Below the pieces are notes generated by a model. It made no database searches. It saw nothing but the letters and a program-made list of their open reading frames with translations, and was not told the origin of the DNA. A DNA stretch of 45,494 nucleotides, from the NCBI GenBank assembly GCA_003696445.1, contig RFHE01000177.1, positions 1 through 45,494 of the forward strand. The letters are read 5' to 3'. Made by a program: the position numbers and the translations under genes. Shown here piece after piece: positions 33,670 to 42,383 of the stretch. This DNA is from Calditrichota bacterium. Its GTDB lineage: Bacteria > Calditrichota > Calditrichia > RBG-13-44-9 > J042. Positions within the stretch are counted from its first letter, which is position 1, and every line of letters begins with the position of its first letter.

Positions 33670-33713
33670 GAGTAGGGGGCTTAGCCCTTTACACACGCGC
33701 TCTCCCCCGACTC
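33670..33713 (-). terminator. 3' stem-loop after small barrel gene, no U-tract
   Basis: GAGTAGGGGG (33670-33679) pairs with CCCCCGACTC (33704-33713), nine of ten positions, with a 24-base loop. The stem starts directly next to the stop codon at 33714. No U-run follows on the minus strand. Confidence 0.45.
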
Positions 33714-34364
33714 TCAGAAGCCGAATCCGTGGACAATGCCGATACTGAAAGAGAGGCCATCCAGATTGGTTCGGCCAACCACGGCGGAGGGGTAACGTAA
33801 AACGATGTAGCGCAAGTCTGCGGAAATGGCCCAGTCTCGTGCCCACAGGTAATCCACTCCTGCGCCAGCAAACGCAGTGCCCCCGGCCAGAAAATGACTG
33901 TTGGAAAAATTTAAATTCACCTGGCGGTTCGGGCCGTAATCTAAGGCAAAGCTTGGTCCAAAGCCACCAATTAAGTAAGGCACAACATGAGCACTCGGGC
34001 TATTGGTCAACCGGATTTTCAAGGAAAGCCAGAGGGGAAACAACAGGGCGTGGGTCTGAACATCGGTAAATCCATTTGCCCCCCGGGTAGTCCGGCTGAG
34101 CGGTGCAACACCAGCAATCACACCGAAGGCACGCTGGGAAAATGGTTCCCGAAAATAGGAAAACAAAGCCGTGGCAAAATCGGGGTGAACAGCCATTTGC
34201 ATGGTCCCATGTTGCTGGTAAAACAGATCCAAGCGGGAGGCTTTTTCCAATACACGGGCTGTAGGCGCACCGGGATGTTTCGGGTGCAGGGAGGCAGGCA
34301 CCTGTTGAGCCCCACCAGCAACGGCAAAGGCCACCAACAGCCAAAGCGAAATAATGGATTTCAT
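33714..34364 (-). CDS. Small outer-membrane beta-barrel protein
   Basis: The 216-residue protein has a clear signal peptide (MKSIISLWLLVAFAVAGGAQ) and then alternating strands such as SAHVVPYLIGGFGPSFALDY, GGTAFAGAGVDYLWARDWAI and SADLRYIVLRYPS. It ends in FGF, the aromatic C-terminus typical of outer-membrane barrels recognised by the BAM machinery. The size fits an eight-stranded OmpW/OmpA-like barrel. The start ATG 34364 follows GAGGTG six bases upstream and begins nine bases after the NtrC-type regulator's stop, so it is part of the sensory operon. Its ligand is unknown; co-expression with a solute-binding protein and kinase suggests a receptor or entry pore for the sensed compound, as inference. 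Confidence 0.82.
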   Translation of the reverse strand: MKSIISLWLLVAFAVAGGAQQVPASLHPKHPGAPTARVLEKASRLDLFYQQHGTMQMAVHPDFATALFSYFREPFSQRAFGVIAGVAPLSRTTRGANGFTDVQTHALLFPLWLSLKIRLTNSPSAHVVPYLIGGFGPSFALDYGPNRQVNLNFSNSHFLAGGTAFAGAGVDYLWARDWAISADLRYIVLRYPSAVVGRTNLDGLSFSIGIVHGFGF

Positions 34365-34373
34365 GAGCTCACC

Positions 34374-35768
34374 TCACATGTTGTATTTGCGCAATTTGTT
34401 GCGCAGGGTTCGAATGGTAAAGCCAAGGCGTTTGGCGGCCTGCGTTTTATTCCCTCCGGTTTCGATCAATGCCTGACGAATGATTTCCCGCTCGCAGGCT
34501 TCCAATTTTTCCCGGTAGCTTAATGCATCGGCATTGTGAAGAATGTCCATAAGCGAAGTTCGAGCCTGCCGTGGGGTCTGCAAATAGGCCGGCAAATCCC
34601 CTGGTTCAATAAATTCACCTTCACACATAATAATGGCATTTTCAATGGCATTCTCCAGTTCGCGCACATTCCCCGGCCAGTCGTAGGCCAGGAGCACCTT
34701 CCGTGCCGCCTCACTGATCCCACGCACCCGTGGGTTGTTTTTCTTGGCATACTTTTGAATAAAATGATCGGTGAGCGGACCGATGTCCTCCAACCGGTCT
34801 CGCAGAGGGGGAATAAAGATGGGGACGACATTCAACCGGTAATACAAATCTTCCCGGAAGCGACCTTCTTGCATCAATGCCTCCAGATCGGCATTGGTAG
34901 CAGCGATCAGGCGTACGTCCACCTCGATGCTGGTCACGCCCCCCACGCGAGAGAATCGCTGCTCCTGCAACACCCGCAGCAACTTGGCCTGAAGTGCCAT
35001 GGACAACTCGCCAATCTCGTCCAAAAACAGGGTGCCCTCATGGGCCAGTTCGAATTTGCCCTTTTTCATCCGGTAGGCACCGGTAAAAGAGCCTTTTTCG
35101 TGACCGAAAAGCTCGCTTTCCAACAAATTTTCGGGAATAGAGGCACAATTAATCTCCACCAGGGGTTTGTCCCGCCGGGAACTTTGATAGTGAATGGCCC
35201 GCGCGATCAACTCCTTGCCCGTACCGCTTTCGCCCCGCAAAAGCACCGTCGCATCGGTATTAGCCACTTTTACGATTTTTTGAAACACTTCCTGCATTTT
35301 GCCGCTGAAACCAATGATGTTCTCGAAGCGATAGGTTTCAGCGATTTTAGATTTCAGATCGATGTTTTCGGAAATTAACCGTTGTTCGTCCAGAGCGCGC
35401 CGAATGATGATTAACAATTCGTCCAGATTGATCGGCTTGGTCAGATAATCGTAAATGCCCAACTTCATGGCATGGACCGCATTTTTCACCGAGCCGAAGG
35501 CGGTCATCATGATAATTTTCACATTGGCCTGCTCTTCCAGCAAAATCCTGGCCAGTTCCAGACCGTCCTGATCAGGCAGTAAATAGTCCAGCAAAACCAC
35601 GTTAAAGGGACTGCCTCTCAGCTCCTGAAGGGCTTCTTTGGCCGAGCGGGCTTTGACCACTTCGTAAGTTTCGTCTTCCAGAATTTCAGCCAGACCGTTG
35701 AGGGTGTTAATGTCGTCCTCAACAATTAGAATGCGATCCTTCATGATCACGTCTTCACTTACCTGCAC
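34374..35768 (-). CDS. NtrC-family sigma-54-dependent response regulator
   Basis: The 464-residue protein has a receiver domain (ILIVEDD, acceptor in VVLLDYLLPDQDG, Lys in YDYLTKPINL), an AAA+ sigma-54 activation domain and a Fis-type helix-turn-helix. Walker A reads GESGTGKE, the sigma-54 contact loop reads GSFTGA (GAFTGA variant), Walker B reads GTLFLDEIGEL, and the arginine-finger region FREDLYYRLNVVPIFIPPLR is complete. The HTH is GGNKTQAAKRLGFTIRTLRN. The start is GTG 35768 with AGGAG five bases upstream; an internal ATG at 35744 is weaker. It lies 26 bases after the membrane kinase and should receive phosphate from it. It implies that the genome encodes sigma-54. Confidence 0.96.
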   Translation of the reverse strand: MQVSEDVIMKDRILIVEDDINTLNGLAEILEDETYEVVKARSAKEALQELRGSPFNVVLLDYLLPDQDGLELARILLEEQANVKIIMMTAFGSVKNAVHAMKLGIYDYLTKPINLDELLIIIRRALDEQRLISENIDLKSKIAETYRFENIIGFSGKMQEVFQKIVKVANTDATVLLRGESGTGKELIARAIHYQSSRRDKPLVEINCASIPENLLESELFGHEKGSFTGAYRMKKGKFELAHEGTLFLDEIGELSMALQAKLLRVLQEQRFSRVGGVTSIEVDVRLIAATNADLEALMQEGRFREDLYYRLNVVPIFIPPLRDRLEDIGPLTDHFIQKYAKKNNPRVRGISEAARKVLLAYDWPGNVRELENAIENAIIMCEGEFIEPGDLPAYLQTPRQARTSLMDILHNADALSYREKLEACEREIIRQALIETGGNKTQAAKRLGFTIRTLRNKLRKYNM

Positions 35769-35794
35769 ATAAACTCCTCTATTTTTCTTGCAAA

Positions 35795-37624
35795 TTATTG
35801 CTTCAGGCTTGCCGAGTCAATGGGCAGTTCGATGAAAACGCGAGTACCTATCCCTTCTTCACTTTCCAGGTAAATGCGGCCCCGATGGCCTTCTACAATC
35901 TGGCGTGCAATAGCTAGTCCCAGGCCAGTTCCAGTGGGTTTGGTGGTGTAGTAAAATTCGAATACGTTTTCTAACTCGTCCGGAGGGATACCTCTGCCGG
36001 AATCCTCGAAAGTAATGCGTACCATGGGGATGGCTTTTTCGCTTTCCCTATCCAGAGCACTGATCCGGCTGGTCCGAATGACTAATTTACCCCCCTTCTC
36101 CATAGCCTGGAAAGCGTTGACCACAATGTTGTGAAACACCTGCTTCAACTGGTTGGTGTCGAACATGCCAACCAGCGGGGTCGAATAAAATTGGCGGCAG
36201 ATCTGAATGTTTTCTTTTTTGGCTTTGCCTTCGTGAAGAAGAATGACCTCCTCCAGGGTTTGATGGATATCGCTTTTCACCAAGTTTAATTCCGGCGGCC
36301 GGGAGATGGCCATGAAGTTGGAAACCAGCTCATTCATTCGGGAGATTTCCGAAGCAATCACATTCAAGTACTTGAGTTTTCGGGATTCGGACACATCGCT
36401 GCGAAACATGATGCGCTTGAGGATTTGCATGTTGATGTTCATGGCGTTAAGCGGGTTGCGGATTTCGTGGCTGACCAGGGAAGCGAACCGGCTGAGGGCG
36501 GCCAGACGTTCCATGCGCTGCAGTTCCCGCTGGATGCGCAGTAGCGAGCCGGCCATAGCATTAAACTCTCCGGCCAGTTCGGCCAGCTCGTCCCGCGAAT
36601 GGATGGAAATACGATGGGCCAGGTTACCGCGAGCAAATTCCCTTGCGCCGGCCACCAGCCGGGCAAGTGGGCGGGTAAAACGGCGCACGCCAAAGATACC
36701 CAGCACAATAGCAATCACAATGGTCAGGGCGACAAACAGGAGCACCCGGGCCTGCATCTGCCGGGCCAGGGTAAAGGCTTCCCGGCGCGTTTGCTGAATG
36801 ACAATTCCCCAGCCCAAACGGGGTACCGGCACGTAGGCGGCGATGAAATCCTCTCCATCCATCCGATACTGGGTAATTCCTTCCTCCCCATTCCTCAACG
36901 CCTGAACAAACTGGTAATTGGAGTAATTGGCCCTTTCGAACACTTTCTCCTTGTCCAGATGAGCAATGACCACCCCTTCTGCACTGAGCAGATAGGCATT
37001 GCCGGTCTTTCCGATTTTAATGTTATCCACCAACTCCCAAATGCTTTTCAGGTCCACTTCTGCGGCCAGAATGCCCACCACCTGATTGAATTTGAGAATG
37101 GGTTCCGCCACCAATAACACAGGGAAACGGGCATGGGTAAAATACACTTCGGAAACGTATTGCTCCCCTTCCATGGCTCGACGGAAGAAAGGGGTTTGTG
37201 CTAAATTGAGCATCTCCTCCCCAAAGCTGGTGGTCACCACCACAAAGCCGGCCTCGTCCAGAATAAAAATTTTGCGGAAGAAGGGATTCTCTTCTTTGAT
37301 CCGATTAACCAGGCTGCTTTGTGCAAAGCGTTCCATCTGCGAAATATCCCGGGTGAGGGCGGCGGTATGCAATACCGTCAGCGGCCCTTCCAGAAACAAG
37401 TAAATTTCGTTGGCAGCACGCCGGGCGGTCTCCAGATTGCGCTGGTGAATGTAGGTTTGCAGGGTGGCCTGGGTCAGGGAAATGAGGATAATGCTTACCA
37501 GAATGAGCGGCAGGGCGCCTAAGGCAACATAGGTGAGAACCATCTGGGTTGCAATACGGCGGACAAAGAAGCGATTAAAAAAACGCCGGAATGCCCGCCA
37601 CCGAGCCTTAAGACGCAATTGCAT
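35795..37624 (-). CDS. Membrane histidine kinase with dCache sensor and HAMP
   Basis: The 609-residue kinase has a basic N-terminus, a membrane segment (about 29-51), a periplasmic dCache-like sensor of about 240 residues (with the GKTGNAYLLSAEGVVIAH and VPVPRLGWGIVIQQ signatures), a second membrane segment (about 294-312), HAMP (about 313-363) and then HisKA with LVSHEIRNPLNAM (His near 386). HATPase motifs FEDSGRGI and GTGLGLAIARQIVEG are complete. It should autophosphorylate and pass phosphate to the sigma-54 regulator. ATG 37624 is chosen over an in-frame TTG at 37630. The solute-binding protein gene ends 26 bases upstream, so binding protein, kinase, regulator and barrel are one operon. 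dCache domains often bind amino acids or small organic acids directly. Confidence 0.95.
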   Translation of the reverse strand: MQLRLKARWRAFRRFFNRFFVRRIATQMVLTYVALGALPLILVSIILISLTQATLQTYIHQRNLETARRAANEIYLFLEGPLTVLHTAALTRDISQMERFAQSSLVNRIKEENPFFRKIFILDEAGFVVVTTSFGEEMLNLAQTPFFRRAMEGEQYVSEVYFTHARFPVLLVAEPILKFNQVVGILAAEVDLKSIWELVDNIKIGKTGNAYLLSAEGVVIAHLDKEKVFERANYSNYQFVQALRNGEEGITQYRMDGEDFIAAYVPVPRLGWGIVIQQTRREAFTLARQMQARVLLFVALTIVIAIVLGIFGVRRFTRPLARLVAGAREFARGNLAHRISIHSRDELAELAGEFNAMAGSLLRIQRELQRMERLAALSRFASLVSHEIRNPLNAMNINMQILKRIMFRSDVSESRKLKYLNVIASEISRMNELVSNFMAISRPPELNLVKSDIHQTLEEVILLHEGKAKKENIQICRQFYSTPLVGMFDTNQLKQVFHNIVVNAFQAMEKGGKLVIRTSRISALDRESEKAIPMVRITFEDSGRGIPPDELENVFEFYYTTKPTGTGLGLAIARQIVEGHRGRIYLESEEGIGTRVFIELPIDSASLKQ

Positions 37625-37650
37625 GGCCAATACCGCTTTTTTGCTTAAAA

Positions 37651-39294
37651 CTAAAAATTGTATTTTTGCAGTTCCTTGGGCACATACCAGTTTTCAATAG
37701 GATTCAATCGATAAAAGAAGTGACCATCCTGCTTGAAGACTGAACGCACGTTGTGAAATCGGCTACTCAGTACCACAATGATTCGCTGGTCGAAGAAGAG
37801 AAAAATTGCCGGTCGATCTCGTTTAATGTAAAACTGAAAGCGATGGAAGAGCTCTTCCCGCAGCTCGGGCCGCTGGTACACAGCATTAAACAGCCTGTCC
37901 AGACGAGAATTGGTGTAATTGGGGTTACTTAAATCCCCTTTCAGCACATCAAAGTAAAACTGTTCCGCCGCTTCCAGAGGGTAATTGGGGTCGTAACTGT
38001 AAGTCAAAATCATGGCCTGAAAGTCGTTGTTTTGCACATGATCCAGTTTTTCGCCCTCTGGGATAGGTACCGGCTGCACGTTTATGTTCAACTCGCCCAG
38101 ATATATTTTAACCAGGCGGGCAATGCTTTCCTCCAGGGTGGAGAACTGAGAAAAATAGAGCTTAAAGGAAAACGGGCGGCCGTTTTTCACCAGGACCCCT
38201 TTCTGGGAATCTATGTGCCAGCCAGCCTGGGTTAACAAATCCAGTGCACGGGAAGGGTTGTAACTACCCCGAAACAAAGGTCGATAGTACACCGGATCTC
38301 CCTCAGCAAACAAGGTGTTGGCCAGCTTCTGGCCGGTGCCTTTGAACCGCTCCACCAACCCCTCGCGGTTAATGGCCAACTGGATGGCTTCCCTTACCCC
38401 CCTCTGCTGAAAAGGGAAACCACGAAGGTTGAGCAGGATAAAGAACAATTTCTTCTCCGGGCGGGGAATGGTAAAGACCAGAATCTTTTTCCCCATCAAC
38501 TGATGTAATTGTTCGGCCAGTCGGCGGTCCTGCAACTCCAGGTAATCCAGTTCTCCATTGACCAACGCATCCACCATGGCTTGTTCACTGTCGTAGAGCC
38601 GAACCTGGATGTTGTTGATGAACGGGCGGCCAGCAAAATAATGACGGTGAAATTTCAACTGGATGCGTTCCGGGCTAATGGATTCTACGGCAAAAGGACC
38701 CAGACCCATAGGAGTTTTCTCTTCGAACACCTCCATGCCCCGGGTCATGGCTTCCCGGTAATAACGGGAGGAGAGGATAGCCACATCGTTAAATTCTTCA
38801 AAAAAACGTGGATTGGGCCGGTCGAGGACAAACCGAACCTCCAAGTCCCCATCCAGATCGATCTGCTGAATGGATTGAAAATTTAAACGCCGGTTGAGCA
38901 CATAGCCGCCGAAACGCTTCAAAAATTCGAAAGTGAATTTGACGTCCTGGTTGCGCAGATCCGTACCATCCTGAAAGATCACATTCCGCCGCAACACAAT
39001 CCGCCATACACGGTCCGATTGCCCCGCATCCCGAACGTAGCGATCGATCAGAGGGGGTGGACTGGCCATCTTACCCGGCTTCTGCAACAATCCGGTGCCA
39101 AATACAAAGTGAATGAGTTGTTTTTGGTCGGTCGAGTACACCTGGTACGGCACCAGTTTCAGAGGACGGTTGCGCACCATCCCCATAATTAACTGATCGC
39201 CATAGGACTCCGTTACCGAGGGCGGCCATTGAGGGTAAAGCAGAGAGACCAGAGCGAAGCCAACGGCCGCAATCAGCAAATTTATGTTACGCAA
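37651..39294 (-). CDS. Family 5 extracellular solute-binding protein
   Basis: The 547-residue protein resembles periplasmic binding proteins of peptide/nickel ABC importers (SBP_bac_5): VWRIVLRRNVIFQDGTDLRN, DVKFTFEFLKRFGG and REAIQLAINREGLVERF are family segments, and the length is usual. The N-terminus (MRNINLLIAAVGFALVSLLY) is a signal sequence or anchor; no lipobox Cys is seen, so it is soluble in the periplasm or held by the uncleaved segment. No permease or ATPase genes accompany it; instead the two-component pair and barrel follow. A sensory role, presenting ligand to the dCache kinase, is my inference. An orphan importer subunit is the alternative. Confidence 0.9.
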   Translation of the reverse strand: MRNINLLIAAVGFALVSLLYPQWPPSVTESYGDQLIMGMVRNRPLKLVPYQVYSTDQKQLIHFVFGTGLLQKPGKMASPPPLIDRYVRDAGQSDRVWRIVLRRNVIFQDGTDLRNQDVKFTFEFLKRFGGYVLNRRLNFQSIQQIDLDGDLEVRFVLDRPNPRFFEEFNDVAILSSRYYREAMTRGMEVFEEKTPMGLGPFAVESISPERIQLKFHRHYFAGRPFINNIQVRLYDSEQAMVDALVNGELDYLELQDRRLAEQLHQLMGKKILVFTIPRPEKKLFFILLNLRGFPFQQRGVREAIQLAINREGLVERFKGTGQKLANTLFAEGDPVYYRPLFRGSYNPSRALDLLTQAGWHIDSQKGVLVKNGRPFSFKLYFSQFSTLEESIARLVKIYLGELNINVQPVPIPEGEKLDHVQNNDFQAMILTYSYDPNYPLEAAEQFYFDVLKGDLSNPNYTNSRLDRLFNAVYQRPELREELFHRFQFYIKRDRPAIFLFFDQRIIVVLSSRFHNVRSVFKQDGHFFYRLNPIENWYVPKELQKYNF

Positions 39295-39421
39295 ACGCCA
39301 GTCCTCGTTTCACCCTTGGTACATCATCCCAAAAGCCCCCATCAGCATGCGAGGCACCATAAAGTTTAAGCAAAAGTTGACCATCTTACCAACGGCCACC
39401 AAATATTTTTGTCGGGCGCCG

Positions 39422-39438
39422 TTCCAGCAGCGTGCCAA
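39422..39438 (-). promoter_or_regulatory. Weak sigma-54 promoter candidate of sensory operon
   Basis: On the minus strand TTGGCACG (39431-39438) is a perfect -24 box; four bases later TGGAA (39422-39426) replaces the -12 box TTGCA, and the essential GC is GA. It lies about 128 bases upstream of the solute-binding protein start. Because the operon encodes a sigma-54 activator, autoregulation is possible, but the poor -12 box makes this doubtful. Confidence 0.25.
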
Positions 39439-39498
39439 CCGCCAGGTGACAAACTAGTACAAATGCAGAATTTTTAAGACAGTTCGGTGAGAGTTGCA

Positions 39499-39530
39499 TT
39501 TGCAAAATTGAAGATTTTCTATTAACTTTG
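39499..39530 (+). promoter_or_regulatory. Bacteroidota-type promoter of SpoIID-like gene
   Basis: TTTG (39499-39502), 20 bases, then TAACTTTG (39523-39530): a full match to TTTG-N19/21-TAnnTTTG. It lies 36 bases upstream of the start codon at 39566. Confidence 0.6.
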
Positions 39531-39565
39531 TTGGCTGTGCACCAATAAACGGAAAGCGAGGTAAC

Positions 39566-41173
39566 ATGGAAGAGAAGACTCAGCAACTGCACTTAAAACA
39601 GATCGATGGCGAGCCGGTTTTCCGCATCCACCTCTTCGAAAATCAGGAGATGGTGGATTTTAAATTGGGCGAGCAATTTACCGTGGAAGATGCCGACGGA
39701 AATCCGCTGATTAAAAACATTAAATCCAACCTGCGCTGGCGGGTGAAAATTAAATCCGCCAATCCTGGCAAGGTCCATTATTACCTGGTTCTCTACGAAA
39801 CCTTCGATGCCAAGCGGGCCGAAGAACGCCTGGCCGTTGCCCGGAAAATTGCTCCGGAAGCCAGAATCCTGACCCTGGGCGGAGAGATCTTTCTGAACAA
39901 TAAAAAAATTAATAGCAACACCAAATACACCATTGTGGTGGGCGAGTATTCCAGCGAACTGGCGGCCAAGCGACATATCAAGCGTTTCCGGCCCGAATTT
40001 TCCCCCCGGGTCGAAAAGGCCATTGCCCAACCAGGCACCGGCGAAATTGAAATTTTTGATGCCGAATACGAAAATTCGGCCGAAACCGCCAACGCTGTGC
40101 GCATCGTGCCCAAAGATTTCAATGCCAAAATCAAGCTGTACAACATTCGGGGTGTGGATGAAATTCTGCAAAAGGAATACTACAAAGATCATGTGTACAA
40201 CGGCACCATCGAGTTTCGCATCGATCCCCAGGGACGCCTGATGGCCATTAGCGAACTGCCATTGGAATCCTATCTGAAGCGGGTTGTGTATTCAGAAATC
40301 GGTACCGAATTGCCGTTGGAATTCAGCAAGAGCCTGGCCATTGTGTGCCGGAGCGAGGTAATGGCGCGCATCGGCCACAAGCACCTTGGCGCACCCTACG
40401 ACATGTGCAATTGGGGCCATTGCCTGCGCTACTACGGCGACGATTTTGAAGACAAAAACATTGAAGCAGCCATCGAACAGACCCGGGGCCAGGTGATTGT
40501 GGCCCGTGGCCTGATTGTGGATACCTATTTTAATCTGATTTGCGGAGGCCACACCGAGGACGCCTCCGGGGTGTGGGAAATTGACGAGGCGCCCTTTTTC
40601 CACGGAAAATACGACTGGACGGAAACACCCAAGGAGTTTGCCAATCTTCAGGACGAGGACACAGTGCGGCGTTGGATTCATGCCCGGCCGGAGGCCTGGT
40701 GCAATTTAAAGGGCCGTCAGGTTCCAGACTCCCTGGAGAAAGCCAAACAGTATTTCCGCTGGGAAGTCAACTACAGCCGCCGCGAGCTGGAAGAAATCAT
40801 CCGCAAAAAAACCGGAGAGGACCTGGGCGACCTGTTCGATGTGGTGCCCATCCAGCGGGGGGCTTCCGGTCGATTGAAAGAGGTGGAGTTAATGGGTAGC
40901 CTGAAAAACTACCGGCTGCGCGGCGAACTCTCCATCCGCGAGGCACTGGCCTACGACTACCTGCCCAGCTCTTGCTTTTACGTGGAAAAAGAGATGGACG
41001 AAACCGGCACCCCCTACCTGTTTACCTTTGTCGGTGCCGGTCAGGGGCACGGCGTGGGCATGTGCAAAACCGGTGGTGCGGTGATGGCCATGGAGGGGCA
41101 CACTTGCGAACAGATCCTAAACCATTATTTTGAGGACTGTAATTTGGAATCGATTTACAAAATGGGACAGTAA
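39566..41173 (+). CDS. SpoIID/LytB-domain protein without signal peptide
   Basis: The 535-residue protein has a C-terminal SpoIID-like domain: ISELPLESYLKRVVYSEIGT, SLAIVCRSEVMARIGH, QTRGQVIVARGLIVDTYFNL, ICGGHTEDASGVWE and the closing GAGQGHGVGMCKTGGAVMAM. In Bacillus SpoIID is a lytic transglycosylase during engulfment; related LytB proteins enhance amidases. The family is widespread outside spore formers. The N-terminus (MEEKTQQLHLKQIDGEPVFR) is charged and lacks any signal, unusual for an enzyme of the wall, so it may be cytoplasmic, or a different start is used. Residues about 120-145 (KYTIVVGEYSSELAAKRHIK) resemble a SPOR-type fold. It lies 65 bases ahead of prfB on the same strand and has its own promoter. 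Confidence 0.85.
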   Translation: MEEKTQQLHLKQIDGEPVFRIHLFENQEMVDFKLGEQFTVEDADGNPLIKNIKSNLRWRVKIKSANPGKVHYYLVLYETFDAKRAEERLAVARKIAPEARILTLGGEIFLNNKKINSNTKYTIVVGEYSSELAAKRHIKRFRPEFSPRVEKAIAQPGTGEIEIFDAEYENSAETANAVRIVPKDFNAKIKLYNIRGVDEILQKEYYKDHVYNGTIEFRIDPQGRLMAISELPLESYLKRVVYSEIGTELPLEFSKSLAIVCRSEVMARIGHKHLGAPYDMCNWGHCLRYYGDDFEDKNIEAAIEQTRGQVIVARGLIVDTYFNLICGGHTEDASGVWEIDEAPFFHGKYDWTETPKEFANLQDEDTVRRWIHARPEAWCNLKGRQVPDSLEKAKQYFRWEVNYSRRELEEIIRKKTGEDLGDLFDVVPIQRGASGRLKEVELMGSLKNYRLRGELSIREALAYDYLPSSCFYVEKEMDETGTPYLFTFVGAGQGHGVGMCKTGGAVMAMEGHTCEQILNHYFEDCNLESIYKMGQ

Positions 41174-41238
41174 AAAAATTCACTTCAGCCCCAGCACGCT
41201 TTGGCCGATGGCTGAATAAAGGAGCGGAGAAACACGCG

Positions 41239-42364
41239 ATGGTAGAAGAGATTACCAAAAACCTGGATCAAACCGAGCAAATACTGGAAAACTTACGGGG
41301 GTTTCTTTGAAATCCCCCGCCTAGAATCCGAAATTGCCGAGCTGGAGAAAAAATCCGCCGATCCAACCCTCTGGGAGAATCCCGAACAGGCCCAGCGAAT
41401 CCTTAAATCGTTGAATGACAAAAAAGAAAAGTTGCAAAGCTGGCGGGAGGCCTGGCAGCAGGTCCAGGATGCCAGACTGATGCTGGAACTGGCCCAAGAA
41501 GCGGAAGACGCCGAAGAGCTCAAAAACCTGCTTTCGGAAAGCCAGCGGTTGCTCAATCGGGCCAGGGAACTGGAATTGCAGGGGTTGCTTTCCCGCCCGG
41601 AGGACCGTAAAAATGCCATTCTGACCATTCATCCCGGTGCGGGTGGAACCGAAAGCCAGGACTGGGCGCAGATGCTAATGCGCATGTATTTGCGCTGGGC
41701 GGAACGAAAAGGATACAAAGCAGAAATCATGGACCTGCTTCCCGGGGAGGAAGCCGGGATTAAAAGCGTCACCATCGAAATCTCCGGTCCCTACGCCTAC
41801 GGATTTCTGAAAGCGGAAACCGGTGTTCATCGGCTGGTGCGCATCTCTCCTTTCGACGCCAGTGGAAGGCGCCATACCTCATTTGCCTCGGTCTTCGTGC
41901 TGCCCGAAATCGATGAGGAGATTGAAATTGAAATCAATCCAAACGATCTGCGCATCGACACGTTTCGGGCCAGCGGTGCCGGTGGACAGCACGTGAACCG
42001 AACCGATTCGGCGGTAAGAATCACCCATATCCCAACAGGAATCGTGGTCACCTGCCAGAGCGAACGCTCCCAGCACAAAAACAAAGCCAATGCCATGAAA
42101 ATCCTGAAGGCGCGCCTCTATCAGCGCAGGCTGGAAGAAAAACAAAAGGAGCGCCAAAAGATCGAGGAAAGTAAAAGCGAGATTGCCTGGGGTAATCAGA
42201 TTCGCTCCTACGTGTTTCATCCTTACAACCTGGTGAAAGATCACCGCACCGGTCACGAAACCGGGGATATTCAGAGGGTGATGGACGGAGAAATTGACGA
42301 TTTTATTTATGCTTACTTGTTGAATCCACCCGAGCAGGTGCGCCGGGAAGAAGAAAAAACTTAA
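41239..42364 (+). CDS. prfB: Peptide chain release factor 2 with programmed +1 frameshift
   Basis: RF2 reads UGA and UAA and releases finished proteins. Translation starts at ATG 41239 (GGAG nine bases upstream), runs for 23 codons to TGA at 41308-41310, then a +1 shift continues in the frame 41309-42364, giving about 374 residues in total. The stop-reading motif SPF (VRISPFDASG) and catalytic GGQ (ASGAGGQHVNRTDSAVRI) are present and intact. The frameshift signal has the classic order of an internal Shine-Dalgarno run, CTT and TGA. It lies downstream of the SpoIID-like gene and 19 bases upstream of the Rrf2 gene. This is the autoregulatory scheme known for most bacterial prfB genes. Confidence 0.96.
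41297..41310 (+). promoter_or_regulatory. Programmed +1 frameshift site of prfB
   Basis: GGGGG (41297-41301), three bases, CTT (41305-41307), then TGA (41308-41310). The spacing equals that of the Escherichia coli site. When RF2 is scarce the ribosome pauses at TGA and slips +1 from CTT to TTT. The base after TGA is A rather than C. Confidence 0.93.
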
Positions 42365-42383
42365 TTCAGAGAAGGTGCTATTC

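Larger units (their letters stand above)
32792..33713. other. Long gene-poor stretch (about 920 bases)
   Basis: No ORF in this stretch has both a ribosome binding site and a recognisable family. It holds repeat copy B (33146-33375), a small GGGG-TAAAA-CCCC hairpin near 33064-33076 and a stem-loop at its right end. The ORF at 33357-33581 on the minus strand shares its terminal KSKA codons with the M64 gene because both ends lie in the repeat. Upstream parts (32810-33140 and 33380-33660) look like ordinary AT-mixed intergenic DNA or a decayed gene. Confidence 0.6.

Noticed and set aside
33516-33800. 94-residue plus-strand ORF before the small barrel gene
   Set aside because: Its second half overlaps the barrel gene on the other strand, and its composition is unlike a normal protein.
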